From assembly GCA_052034005.1 (NCBI GenBank), contig JBPOJB010000009.1, forward strand, positions 248,001 to 312,000: a stretch of DNA of 64,000 nt, given 5' to 3'. Position 1 is the first letter of the stretch; each line of letters begins with the position of its first letter. Position numbers and translations under genes: made by a program. Below the pieces are notes generated by a model. The model worked only from the letters and a program-made list of their open reading frames with translations. It had not been told where the DNA came from and did no database searches. Positions 26,543 through 35,319 of this stretch are shown here, in pieces. The stretch is from JAAYDI01 sp052034005. Its GTDB lineage: Bacteria > Planctomycetota > Planctomycetia > Pirellulales > Pirellulaceae.

Positions 26543-27823
26543 TCAGGGATGATGCGGAGCGGGCAGCGGCACGATGCGGCCCTGCTGGATCGTCGCGAGC
26601 GTAGGGAGCCGGGTGTTGCTGCCGGGCGCATCCCACGCGATCGGGCCGGAACGGCCGGCGATGGGGGACAGCTGGCGGATGGCGCGCGCGATCTCCACGC
26701 GGCTCAACCCGGCGTTCCGGATCGCCGCAGTGACGATGTACACGGCATCGTACGTCTGCCGCGCTGCGAAGTCGTCGTCCGGGTCGCCCTCTTGCGGCGC
26801 AGCCGCGTCGGCCGGCTGCGGCGGCTCGGCCGAGGTGCCGGTTGCGGGGTCTTCCCCGTCCAGACGCGGGAAGACGATCTCCCCGGCCGCGTCGCCGACC
26901 TCGCGGAGAAATGGGGCGCGGCCCAGGTCCGGCCCGCCGAAGATGCAGCCGGCGAACCCGCCTTGGCGCACGGCGCGAATCAACTTGAGCGAGTCGGCGG
27001 CGTTGGCCACGATGATCAGGTCGTCCGGCTGGGAAGCGAGGCACTGGCGGACCAGCAGATCGATGGTCCGCGACTGAGGATCATACTCAAGCTGATGCCG
27101 CACCCGGACCTCGCGCTCGGTCATGGCCCGGCGCAGTTCGCGCGTGAGCAAGAACGCGTCGTGGTCGTTCGTCGTGATCAGGTTCAGGTTCCGATCGCCT
27201 GGCCGGCGTGCAATTTCCGCGATCAGGACATCGGCGATGCGCGCATCGTTGGGCGCCAGCGAGAACATCCAGGGCACGTTCGTGAGGTTGACCGTCTTGT
27301 CCGTGCTGACGGGGCTGACCAGCGCCAGGCGTGCCTTCACGACCACTTGCTCGGCCAGGTGAGTGGTCGGCCCGTCGACACCGCCGATGATTGCCCAGAC
27401 GCGGTCGCGGTAGACCAGCTGGGTGATCTGTTTGACGCCGCTGCCCCACGGGTCCTCGGACCAGGCCGGGAGAAGCCGGAACGGGATGCCCGCCAGCCCG
27501 CCGTCGCGGTTCGCGTCCTCGATCGCCTGCTGGGCCGCCCGCCACAGGTTGCCGTAGCGCGGATGCGCTGGGTCGGACGGGCCGAAGTAGCCGATCCGGA
27601 CCTCGGACAGCGTGCGGGGGTCAACCGGCTGGTCGACCGGTCCGAAGTACTCCGGCGTGTGGGTCCGCGCGTCGAAGTGCGGCGCGGCCTGCGGCCGAGC
27701 CCCCGCCGGGGCGACGCACGCACCGGCCGCTCCCGCAGCGGCGATCCAGGCGCTCCACAACAGCAGTGCGGACGCTAGTCCAACTTCGGGATCTCGAGGT
27801 CTTCGCGCGAGTAGTAATGCCAT
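26543..27823 (-). CDS. ABC-type solute-binding protein, LivJ/urea-type fold (second of pair)
   Basis: The protein has 426 residues. The ATG at 27821-27823 lies 49 nt inside the end of the preceding gene. The N-terminus has a hydrophobic segment resembling a signal peptide (SALLLWSAWIAAAGAAGACV), where a Cys could be lipidated. The periplasmic-binding fold type I is marked by VRIGYFGPSDPAHPRYGNLW, AAQQAIEDANRDGGLAGIPF, VWAIIGGVDGPTTHLAEQVV and FAARQTYDAVYIVTAAIRNA. It differs substantially from the upstream binding protein. No ABC permease or ATPase gene is nearby, so it may be a sensor or may deliver solute to an enzyme rather than to a transporter. It is the last gene of the operon. Confidence 0.8.
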   Translation of the reverse strand: MALLLARRPRDPEVGLASALLLWSAWIAAAGAAGACVAPAGARPQAAPHFDARTHTPEYFGPVDQPVDPRTLSEVRIGYFGPSDPAHPRYGNLWRAAQQAIEDANRDGGLAGIPFRLLPAWSEDPWGSGVKQITQLVYRDRVWAIIGGVDGPTTHLAEQVVVKARLALVSPVSTDKTVNLTNVPWMFSLAPNDARIADVLIAEIARRPGDRNLNLITTNDHDAFLLTRELRRAMTEREVRVRHQLEYDPQSRTIDLLVRQCLASQPDDLIIVANAADSLKLIRAVRQGGFAGCIFGGPDLGRAPFLREVGDAAGEIVFPRLDGEDPATGTSAEPPQPADAAAPQEGDPDDDFAARQTYDAVYIVTAAIRNAGLSRVEIARAIRQLSPIAGRSGPIAWDAPGSNTRLPTLATIQQGRIVPLPAPHHP

Positions 27824-29247
27824 CGGCCGTTCTCTCGGCGGGCCAGAAACACATCGCCGGCATCGTCCAGCGCAGCGCTGAGCGGGATGTCGCCGGTCAC
27901 ACCCGGAAACGGCTCGCTGCGATAGGCGATCACGTCGCGGATCTTGGCGCGGTTGAGCCCCGCCGTCTGAATGGCCCAGATGAGCATGTTGACTCCGTCG
28001 TAGGTGTGCGACGCGTAGGTCTCCGGCTCATCTCCGAACCGTTCGCGGAACGCCGCCCGGAAGGCTTCGAGCTTCTCGTCCTTGCGATCCGGGTTCCACG
28101 GGTATGTGCACACCACGCCCTCCGCGTTCGGGCCGGCGATGGCCAGGAACTCGTCGGACAGGCAGCGGTCACAGCAGAAGTACGGCTGCTCCATGCCCAT
28201 GGCTCGCATCTGGTTGAGGATCATCGCGCCGTGGACCGCGTTCCCCCAATGTATAACCGCCTGCACATTCGACGCCTTGATCCGTTCCAACTGCAGGGAG
28301 AAGTCCTCCTCGATCAACTTGTAGGCCATCTCGATCGCCACGGGGCAGCCCATGCGGCGGCTGCCGTCGTTGATCTCCCGGACGCCGAATCGGCCATAGC
28401 GATTGCTGGCGCGGATGATGCCCACGCGCTCCAGCTTCAAATTGCGGTACAGGTAGTCCACCAACATGTAACACTGTTGGCGATCGTCCCCGACGCAGCG
28501 GATGATCCAGGGGATGTTCGTCTCCATCAAGGTCGGGTCCAGGTCCCCCGAGTTCATCATGGGGATCTCGATCTTCAGTGCCACGCGGATGGCGATATGC
28601 GTGTTCGCCCCGTCGACGGTGCCCAGGATCGCCCAGACCTTGTCCTTGTAGGCCAGGTTGACGATCTCGCTGCCCGTGGCCCCCCAGAGCCCGTTGTCGT
28701 TCTTGACGACCAGTTCAAACGGGACGTTGCGGGCGTGGTAGCCGCCGGCCGCGTTCGCCTGCTCGATCGCCAGCTGTGCGCCCTGGAGCATCTTGAGCCC
28801 GAGGTTCTCTTCGTGACTCTTGCCGCCCGTGGCCACCGAGACGGTGGACATGATCGGGCCGACGAAACCGATCTTGACCGTGTCGACATGGTCAGGCTCG
28901 GGGATCGAACGTCCGGCGCCGGTATACTCCATCTGCAGCAGGAAGTGTTTCTTGAACGGTTCGACGCCGCCGAAGGGCACCACCGTCGAGGAGGTGTGGG
29001 CATACCGGTCGTCGAGCTTCAGGGACAGCTTGGGTGCCTGGTACGGGTTGAGCGAGTTGATCTCCGCGAGGACCTTGTCGAGCGGCTCGGGGATGTTGTA
29101 GGGAACCTCCGGGTTCTCTTCCGCCCCCGTCGCCGCTTTGCGCACGGGAGGCGCCTCGTCCATGTCTGCAGCCGACGTTGGGTTTTCGGCCCGGAGTCCC
29201 CCGACACTCAACACCAGAATGGCGAGACTGCTTAGGATGTATCGCAT
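27775..29247 (-). CDS. ABC-type solute-binding protein, LivJ/urea-type fold (first of pair)
   Basis: The protein has 490 residues from the ATG at 29245-29247, preceded by GTGAGGTG, with a signal peptide (MRYILSSLAILVLSVGGLRA). About 100 extra residues precede the binding domain. That domain starts at VDTVKIGFVGPIMSTVS and includes GAQLAIEQANAAGGYHARNV, VWAILGTVDGANTHIAIRVA, VGIIRASNRYGRFGVREIND and ASHTYDGVNMLIWAIQTAGL. CCDRC near residue 315 is unusual for the family. It overlaps the next gene by 49 nt, implying translational coupling. A sensory or substrate-delivery role is inferred because no membrane transport partner exists in the window. Confidence 0.82.
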   Translation of the reverse strand: MRYILSSLAILVLSVGGLRAENPTSAADMDEAPPVRKAATGAEENPEVPYNIPEPLDKVLAEINSLNPYQAPKLSLKLDDRYAHTSSTVVPFGGVEPFKKHFLLQMEYTGAGRSIPEPDHVDTVKIGFVGPIMSTVSVATGGKSHEENLGLKMLQGAQLAIEQANAAGGYHARNVPFELVVKNDNGLWGATGSEIVNLAYKDKVWAILGTVDGANTHIAIRVALKIEIPMMNSGDLDPTLMETNIPWIIRCVGDDRQQCYMLVDYLYRNLKLERVGIIRASNRYGRFGVREINDGSRRMGCPVAIEMAYKLIEEDFSLQLERIKASNVQAVIHWGNAVHGAMILNQMRAMGMEQPYFCCDRCLSDEFLAIAGPNAEGVVCTYPWNPDRKDEKLEAFRAAFRERFGDEPETYASHTYDGVNMLIWAIQTAGLNRAKIRDVIAYRSEPFPGVTGDIPLSAALDDAGDVFLARRENGRWHYYSREDLEIPKLD

Positions 29248-29354
29248 CACACACCTCACTACGTTACGTTGAGTCTTCCCACCCTTGCGCCGGCGGCCAG
29301 CGTGCCTCTTCCACGCAGACAGGAGCTGCGGGGAGGCACTGAACGGCCCGGCCG

Positions 29355-30698
29355 TCAGCGCTTCGTCACCACCGGCGCTGGGGCCGGTGTACTCTTGGTC
29401 TTGGCCAGCCAATCCGGATTGACCTGGAGTCCGGGGTAGTAACCGTCGCCAATAGCCCATCCCAGGCCCTTGCCGGTTGCCACCCACGTGTCGTTGCCGT
29501 CATGATTCATGTCGATGATGAAGTTGTGGGGGACGCTGTGCTCGAGCTCCACCGTTCGCAGCAGTTTGCCGCAACGGTAGATGGCAGCCTTACCCCCCGG
29601 GCCCGTGTCGTTTCGCGTATAGGCAACCACGGTCTCCGAGGGGAAGTCAGCCATGACGCCGAGCCCCTTGTCGTGGGCGAACCAGCATTCGTTGGCGCTG
29701 CGCGCCTTGAGGTTGTTGGTGAAGTCGCTCGGCAAGCCGGTCTCGTGCGCGTAGAGCCCGCGCCAATGGCGTCCATCGTAGCGGCAGCAGCCGAAGTAGG
29801 AGGACACCCACAGGATCTTCTCCACATAACTGACGCTGGTCGTGATCACGTGCACCACGCCATCGTCGCGGTAGAGGTCGATCTCCATCTCGCCGTCGGG
29901 GTCGAGGTACTCCAGCCACTTTTCGGTGGCCACGTCGAACTCCAACACGGCGCTGCCCCACACGGCCAGATAGACCTTCTCGGGGCTGCAGCACACGCCA
30001 TAATTCCAGATCTCCTCCATGGGGGCGTTCTTCTCGGTGAAGATCGTCCACTGCTTGGTGACCATGTTGTATCGGCTGGCGCCGGCGGTCGTGGCGGCCC
30101 AGACGTTGTCGTTCTCGATGTCCACGGCGTACACCACGTCGTTCACCAGGCCGCTATTGAGCTGGTGGAAGTGGTCGAACCGGCCGCCGCTGAAGCGGGC
30201 CAAACCGCCGCCGAACAGCCCGAGCCACAGATCGCCCGTCTTCGGGTCGATCGCCAGGCCGGTCACCACCTGGAACGGCAACCCATCCTCTTCCTTCCAG
30301 ACCTGCATGCTGCCGGTCTCTTTGTCGTAACATGCCAGGCCGTCCTCGGTGCCGATCCAGACCTTGGACCCCTGGGGTTTCACCGCGAAAATGTGGTCGT
30401 TGGGCAGGCCGTCCTTGGTCGTGAAATGCCGCCAGTTGGTGTACACGTAGGGCAGCCCCGCCGCTTCGGAGGCGGCCGGCTGGGCCGCAGCTTCGGGCGC
30501 GGCGGCCCCTTGGGCCGGGGTCTCGGTGGCGGCGGTCGGGGCCGGGGGCGAACCGACGGCCACCGGTACCGGCGTCGGTTTGCTCGGGGCTGCCTCGCCC
30601 GCCTCCTGGGCCCAGCCCATGGTGGCCAGCAACAGGCTCAACACCGCACACCACGCGCCGCACCGCGTGCGCGATCCTTTGTTGGGACTCCTCGTCAT
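29355..30698 (-). CDS. Exported two-component-regulator-propeller (Reg_prop-like) protein
   Basis: The protein has 447 residues from the ATG at 30696-30698; an upstream GTG at 30710 is possible. A signal peptide (LSLLLATMGWAQ) is followed by an Ala/Pro-rich linker of about 50 residues. The rest forms propeller blades with repeated motifs such as TTKDGLPNDHIFAVKPQGS, KVWIGTEDGLACYDKETG, DLWLGLFGGGLARFSGG and NVWAATTAGASRYNMVTKQW. Such repeats are usually the periplasmic sensor of hybrid kinases, but no kinase domain follows. It lies 107 nt before the first solute-binding gene and 51 nt after the heme fusion gene. It may be a scaffold or ligand-binding partner. Confidence 0.75.
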   Translation of the reverse strand: MTRSPNKGSRTRCGAWCAVLSLLLATMGWAQEAGEAAPSKPTPVPVAVGSPPAPTAATETPAQGAAAPEAAAQPAASEAAGLPYVYTNWRHFTTKDGLPNDHIFAVKPQGSKVWIGTEDGLACYDKETGSMQVWKEEDGLPFQVVTGLAIDPKTGDLWLGLFGGGLARFSGGRFDHFHQLNSGLVNDVVYAVDIENDNVWAATTAGASRYNMVTKQWTIFTEKNAPMEEIWNYGVCCSPEKVYLAVWGSAVLEFDVATEKWLEYLDPDGEMEIDLYRDDGVVHVITTSVSYVEKILWVSSYFGCCRYDGRHWRGLYAHETGLPSDFTNNLKARSANECWFAHDKGLGVMADFPSETVVAYTRNDTGPGGKAAIYRCGKLLRTVELEHSVPHNFIIDMNHDGNDTWVATGKGLGWAIGDGYYPGLQVNPDWLAKTKSTPAPAPVVTKR

Positions 30699-30749
30699 AT
30701 CAGTTCTCACTATGCCAGGTCAGGGCCGTTCGTCCAGAAGACACGCCTA

Positions 30750-33653
30750 TCAGAGAGTCATCAAATACTGAACCAGATCGTTCAACTGATCCTTGGTCAT
30801 GTCGTTGGTCACGCCGTGTTTGTCGTCCGGATTGTATCGGGTCCAGATCTCCTCCAGCGTCTCGGCGATCCCGTTGTGGAGGTAGGGCGCGGAATCATAG
30901 ATGTTGTTCAAGTGGGGCACGTCGAACTCCGCCACGGTATCCAGGGGCATCTTGGTTCCCACGTCGTGCACGTTCCGGTCGGTGTACAGGGGCGGGAAGT
31001 GGCAGGTGACGCACCGGTTCTCGGGCGGAATGACGCGACCGTCGTTGGCCATGGTCCGTTCGAAAATCGCTTTGCCGCGCCGCTGGGCCGGGGTCAGTTC
31101 CGCACCCAACGGCCGATAGCGGTTCGGTGGCCGGGGGATCGTGCAGACATAGCTGTCCACGGCCAACAGCTGCTCCGGCGTGAACGGCTGGATCTTCGTG
31201 AAGAACACGGCCAGCCGGGCGCCGCACTGGCGCGCGAGGCTGGGGTTGGTCCCTTCCCATTTGAAGGGCGCCGTGTCCAGGATGCCGCGCAGCGTGCGAT
31301 TATCCACCGGATTGACGCCGATCCCCTCCGATTGAATGTCGTAGGTGATCCCGTCGATGTGCCCGTCCGGATGGCAGGTGTGGCAGGAGAACTGGCGATG
31401 GAATGTGATGCCGGCGTTGTGGAACAACAGTTCGCCATACCGCGTCTTGGTGATTTCCTTAGGCCCGCCCAGATCGATGCGCTTGACCGGCTCGAGGCTC
31501 GCCAGGTCGATCATCGTCAGGGAGTCGTCCAGGCAGTTGGCGACCAATGCGGACTTGCCATCCGGCGTCATCACGATCCCACGCGGGCTGGCTTCGGTCG
31601 GGATGTGCTTGATGATGAACTCCGTCGGTTTGCCCATGTGGTTCGGGAAGACCTCCGTACGTTCATGTTCCGAGGCGCCGCGCAACATCGAGGTCAGCCG
31701 CTCCAGGTCGATCACGGCCACGCGGTTCGAGCCGGAGCTGGTCACCAGGGCCAGGGTGCCATCGCGCGTGATGGCGATATCCGTCGGATCGGGGAAACAC
31801 AAGTTCGGTTCGTCCAGCAGCACCTGGTCCACGCGTCCGTCGCGCCAAATTACGGCCACTCCGTTGGTGATCGTCCAGCCCTGCAGCAGGCGACTCATGG
31901 GCACGAGGTTGTTCGTGCGGTTGATCGTGCACATGGCATACTCGCCGCTCGGGTGCCAGCAGACGCCCATCAACAGGTTGGCGCCGGGCAGCATCAGGCG
32001 CTGCTCCACGGACGCCGTCTTGGTGTCGATCACGGTGAGTTCCGCGATCGGGGGCGTGCGGAACGCGACGAAATGCGACAACGTGTTGGTGACCAGGAGC
32101 CGTTGGCCGTCGGGGGAGAGGGCGATCGACCACGGGTTGCGACCGGCTTCCAGACGCTTCACCTCCTGGAGCGACTGAGCGTCCAGGATCGAGATATCGT
32201 CGGTGGAGGTGTTGACGACGTACAGCAGCCGGCCGCTGGCGTCCGTGCGGACTCCGTGGGGTTCGTCGCCCACGGGCACCGAGTCGAGAACCAGGCGCTG
32301 GGCTGTATCGATCACGGACAGCGTGTCGTCCAGGCGGTTGGTCACGTAGGCCAGGGTCCCGTCCGGGCTGAACGTCACCCCGGTCGGGTGCCCGCCGACC
32401 GGGATCTCCGCCACTTTTTCCCAGCGGTTGGTGTCGACCACGATCACAGTATGCGCGGCCTCGCAGGTCACGTAGAGTTCAGGCGCGCGCGGACGGAAGG
32501 CCAGCCGCAGGGGGTTCTTGTAGCGGACGGCCGAAGTCAAGACGGGCTCGATCTCCACGAGCGGATGGGCGATCATCTTGACCGCCTCGTCATAGTCGAA
32601 CGGCTTGCCGTGCGCCTGCTCGTGGCACGACAGGCAGGTCTCCCGGGTGACCGGCTTGAGCCCGGCCTGCAGCGCGGCGGGCTCGTCGCGCATAATGGCC
32701 TCCACGGCGTATTCGCTGCCGGCGCCGTGGCAGGCTTCACAGCCGACGCCCTCGTAGCGCGTGTAGGAATCGAGCTGTCCGCCGCCCGGGTCGTGGAAGG
32801 CCGTGGCGTGGCATTTCAGGCAGTCGGGCTCGGTCAGCGGGTCGCCCTGCAGGCCGGCGGCCTGCGCGAGTTCCCGCGCGCGGTCGGTGCTCAGCCGCGC
32901 GTACGCCAGCGCGTGCCCGCTCCGGCGCCACACGCTGTACTGATACCCCAACATGGCCGACTTGTGGCATTCGGCGCACTTATAGGAGCCGACCAGTTTC
33001 GGGGCCTGTTTGTCGGCCGGCGCGGGCGGGTCCGGCAACTCCGTATACTCCCACTTGTCGGGAGTCGGGTGCGCCAGCATGTCCCACGCGTCATCCACGT
33101 CGAAGGTCTTGGAACTCAGCACGGCGGCGTGCGAGCCCTTGATCTTGTGGCAGTTCATGCAGTCGTTCTTCTTCGGCTTCGTCAGGCCGGCGGCCATGGC
33201 GGCCTTCGAGTCCATCATGATCTCTTCTTCCATGTACTCGCTGCCCGCCCCATGGCACTTCTCGCACTGCACCCCGTCTTCGATGTGGAACGTCTCGTCG
33301 ATCTCCCACTCTTCCGCCTCCGCGCCGGTCGCGTGGCACCCCAGGCACATCATGGCGCGCTGCGGCTCCTCGGGAATGCCGCTCAGCCGGGCGATCTCCT
33401 TGGCCTCCGGCAGGGCCAGCGACGCATAGGCCTTCGCATGGGCCGACAACAGGGCGCGACACTGCTGATAGCCGAACCCCGGACCCTGGTGACATTTGGC
33501 ACACTCCGCCGCGCCGACGAAAATCGGATGCTTGTCGGCCTGTGCCCACACCAGGCCGGGCGCGCCGAACAACAGCGTGGCCAGACAGACCACCTCCGCC
33601 GCGAGGCGCCGAACTCGCGCCTGGTCGCCGTCGCGCTGGATGTCATTTCGCAT
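30750..33653 (-). CDS. Ten-heme fusion: duplicated tetraheme cytochrome + YncE-like propeller + diheme peroxidase-like domain
   Basis: The protein has 967 residues from the ATG at 33651-33653, which overlaps the preceding stop by 11 nt; an ATG at 33689 with GGAG upstream is an alternative. Residues 1-38 are a signal peptide. Ten CxxCH motifs lie near 51, 103, 130, 165, 226, 278, 305, 340, 757 and 881. The first eight form two tetraheme modules with identical spacing (51-169 and 226-344) and shared text such as CHGAGSEY. A YncE/YVTN-type propeller spans about 370-745 (FSPDGTLAYVTNRLDDTLSV, LSPDGQRLLVTNTLSH). The C-terminal part (CHTCHPDGHIDG, CVTCHFPPLYTD) resembles MauG/CcpA-type diheme proteins. 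It should pass electrons in the periplasm. Confidence 0.88.
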   Translation of the reverse strand: MRNDIQRDGDQARVRRLAAEVVCLATLLFGAPGLVWAQADKHPIFVGAAECAKCHQGPGFGYQQCRALLSAHAKAYASLALPEAKEIARLSGIPEEPQRAMMCLGCHATGAEAEEWEIDETFHIEDGVQCEKCHGAGSEYMEEEIMMDSKAAMAAGLTKPKKNDCMNCHKIKGSHAAVLSSKTFDVDDAWDMLAHPTPDKWEYTELPDPPAPADKQAPKLVGSYKCAECHKSAMLGYQYSVWRRSGHALAYARLSTDRARELAQAAGLQGDPLTEPDCLKCHATAFHDPGGGQLDSYTRYEGVGCEACHGAGSEYAVEAIMRDEPAALQAGLKPVTRETCLSCHEQAHGKPFDYDEAVKMIAHPLVEIEPVLTSAVRYKNPLRLAFRPRAPELYVTCEAAHTVIVVDTNRWEKVAEIPVGGHPTGVTFSPDGTLAYVTNRLDDTLSVIDTAQRLVLDSVPVGDEPHGVRTDASGRLLYVVNTSTDDISILDAQSLQEVKRLEAGRNPWSIALSPDGQRLLVTNTLSHFVAFRTPPIAELTVIDTKTASVEQRLMLPGANLLMGVCWHPSGEYAMCTINRTNNLVPMSRLLQGWTITNGVAVIWRDGRVDQVLLDEPNLCFPDPTDIAITRDGTLALVTSSGSNRVAVIDLERLTSMLRGASEHERTEVFPNHMGKPTEFIIKHIPTEASPRGIVMTPDGKSALVANCLDDSLTMIDLASLEPVKRIDLGGPKEITKTRYGELLFHNAGITFHRQFSCHTCHPDGHIDGITYDIQSEGIGVNPVDNRTLRGILDTAPFKWEGTNPSLARQCGARLAVFFTKIQPFTPEQLLAVDSYVCTIPRPPNRYRPLGAELTPAQRRGKAIFERTMANDGRVIPPENRCVTCHFPPLYTDRNVHDVGTKMPLDTVAEFDVPHLNNIYDSAPYLHNGIAETLEEIWTRYNPDDKHGVTNDMTKDQLNDLVQYLMTL

Positions 33654-35307
33654 GTTCAACCACCGTGAGGAACTGATCAGCCGCAACATCTTTCAACTCC
33701 GTGCGCTGGCCGCCCGGCCAACGGATCTCAACGAGGTCGGCCTTGGTTGCCTGGCCGAGCCCAAAATGGCACCGCGGGTCGCTTTGAGACAAGTACCCTA
33801 CGACCGGCACCACGTCCCGAGTCTGCACTATCCCGCCGGCGGTCACCGTCACACGCGCGCCGATGGCCGTGGACAGCCCGTTCGACCGCCGGATATCGAG
33901 TGTCAACCAATGCTGCCGATTGCCCCCGTCGTTGCGCAGCAGGCGGGGCGGATTATTCAGGTTGATCACCAGGATGTCGATGTCCCCGTCGTTGTCATAA
34001 TCACCGAACGTCGCGCCGCGTCCGACGTACTTCTCGTGGAAATAGGGGCCTGAGTCGACGGCGATATCCGTGAAATTCCCCCGCCCGTCGTTCCGCACCA
34101 GCACGTCCTCTTCCGCGTATTCGAAATGCGAGTTGCCGTTGGCGATGAACAGGTCAAGGTGACCGTCGTTGTCCAGATCGAACAGCACGCCGCCCCACCC
34201 GGTGTACTGGCCGCAGATCACCGCCAGCGAGGAGCGGCTGGTCCAGTCCTCGAAAAAGCCCTCCTTGTTCATCAGCAGGCAGCCGTAGCCCATGTCGGGC
34301 ACGTAGACGTCCAGCCACCCGTCGTGGTTGATGTCGCCCACGACCGGACCCATGGAGGAGACGCCCTGGCCGCCTTCGCCAAACGCCAGGCCGCGGATCA
34401 GCGCTTCGTTCTCGAATCGGCCGTTGCCCAGATTGCGATAATAGAAATTGTCGGTTCCGTCGTTGGCCACATAGATGTCCAGCAGCCCGTCATTGTCCAG
34501 ATCAGCGACCGTGGCGCTCATCCCCCGCCCGTTCGTGTCGACAACCCCGGCCTCTTCCGTCACGTCGGTGAACGTGCCGTCGCCGTTGTTGCGATACAGC
34601 GCGTCCGGCTGGCTGTTGTAGCTGAGCGGCCCGGGGTACCCGGCTGCCGCGTAGTACGCGCGAAACTGGCCCTTGTCGTACTCCAGATAGTTCACGACAT
34701 AGACGTCCAGGAGGCCGTCATTGTTGTAGTCGAACCAGGGCGCGTGCAGACTCCAGAGCGGGTTGTCGAGCCCCGACTCCGCCGACACGTCCGTGAAGGT
34801 CCCATCCCCGTTGTTGCGGAACAGGACGTTCTTCCCGTAGTTCAAGACGTACAAATCCAAGTCGCCGTCGTTGTCGTAGTCCGCCGCCGTGCAGCCGAAT
34901 CCGAAGCTGTCCGGGTCACCCACACCCGCCTCCGCGGTCACATCCTCAAACGTGCCGTCCTGCCGGTTGCGGTACAGGCGGTTGGAGAGCTTGCCGCGGT
35001 ACTTGCGGCCACGCGTGTCATTGACGTCCTTGTGCCAGGCACCGCAGACGATGTAGATGTCCAGCCAGCCGTCGTTGTTGTAGTCGAACATCACGGCGCC
35101 GGCGCCGGAGCCCTCCACGATGTTCGATAAGTCATCGTCGCCGAACCGGTGGTGGAACACGATCTCGCCCGACTCGGTCTTGACCATCAGTCCCGCTTCC
35201 GCCGTCACGTCCGTCAACACCACCCCGGTGTGCGGTTCCTGGGCCAGCGCGAAACCAGCCCCCACGACACAACACATCGACCACAGCAATACGGCACGCA
35301 CCGTCAT
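33643..35307 (-). CDS. CRTAC1 family protein (FG-GAP/VCBS repeats with ASPIC/UnbV domain)
   Basis: The protein has 554 residues with a signal peptide (LLWSMCCVVGAGFALAQ). GAGGTGATGC before the ATG serves as ribosome binding site. At least seven VCBS/FG-GAP repeats carry calcium-type loops such as DYNNDGWLDIYIV, DYDNDGDLDLYVL, DLDNDGLLDIYVA and DINHDGWLDVYVP, predicting a seven-bladed propeller. The C-terminal ASPIC/UnbV domain (IGARVTVTAGGIVQTRDVV, VEIRWPGGQRTEL) is diagnostic. The family is exported and probably mediates binding; no catalytic residues are known. The gene begins 12 nt after the HzsA-related gene and overlaps the heme fusion gene. Confidence 0.9.
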   Translation of the reverse strand: MTVRAVLLWSMCCVVGAGFALAQEPHTGVVLTDVTAEAGLMVKTESGEIVFHHRFGDDDLSNIVEGSGAGAVMFDYNNDGWLDIYIVCGAWHKDVNDTRGRKYRGKLSNRLYRNRQDGTFEDVTAEAGVGDPDSFGFGCTAADYDNDGDLDLYVLNYGKNVLFRNNGDGTFTDVSAESGLDNPLWSLHAPWFDYNNDGLLDVYVVNYLEYDKGQFRAYYAAAGYPGPLSYNSQPDALYRNNGDGTFTDVTEEAGVVDTNGRGMSATVADLDNDGLLDIYVANDGTDNFYYRNLGNGRFENEALIRGLAFGEGGQGVSSMGPVVGDINHDGWLDVYVPDMGYGCLLMNKEGFFEDWTSRSSLAVICGQYTGWGGVLFDLDNDGHLDLFIANGNSHFEYAEEDVLVRNDGRGNFTDIAVDSGPYFHEKYVGRGATFGDYDNDGDIDILVINLNNPPRLLRNDGGNRQHWLTLDIRRSNGLSTAIGARVTVTAGGIVQTRDVVPVVGYLSQSDPRCHFGLGQATKADLVEIRWPGGQRTELKDVAADQFLTVVEHAK

Positions 35308-35319
35308 GCATCACCTCGA

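Noticed and set aside
29502..33668. Open frame of about 1390 codons on the plus strand across the heme fusion and propeller genes
   Set aside because: The opposite strand carries CxxCH motifs, signal peptides and propeller repeats; the plus-strand translation shows only composition-driven sequence.
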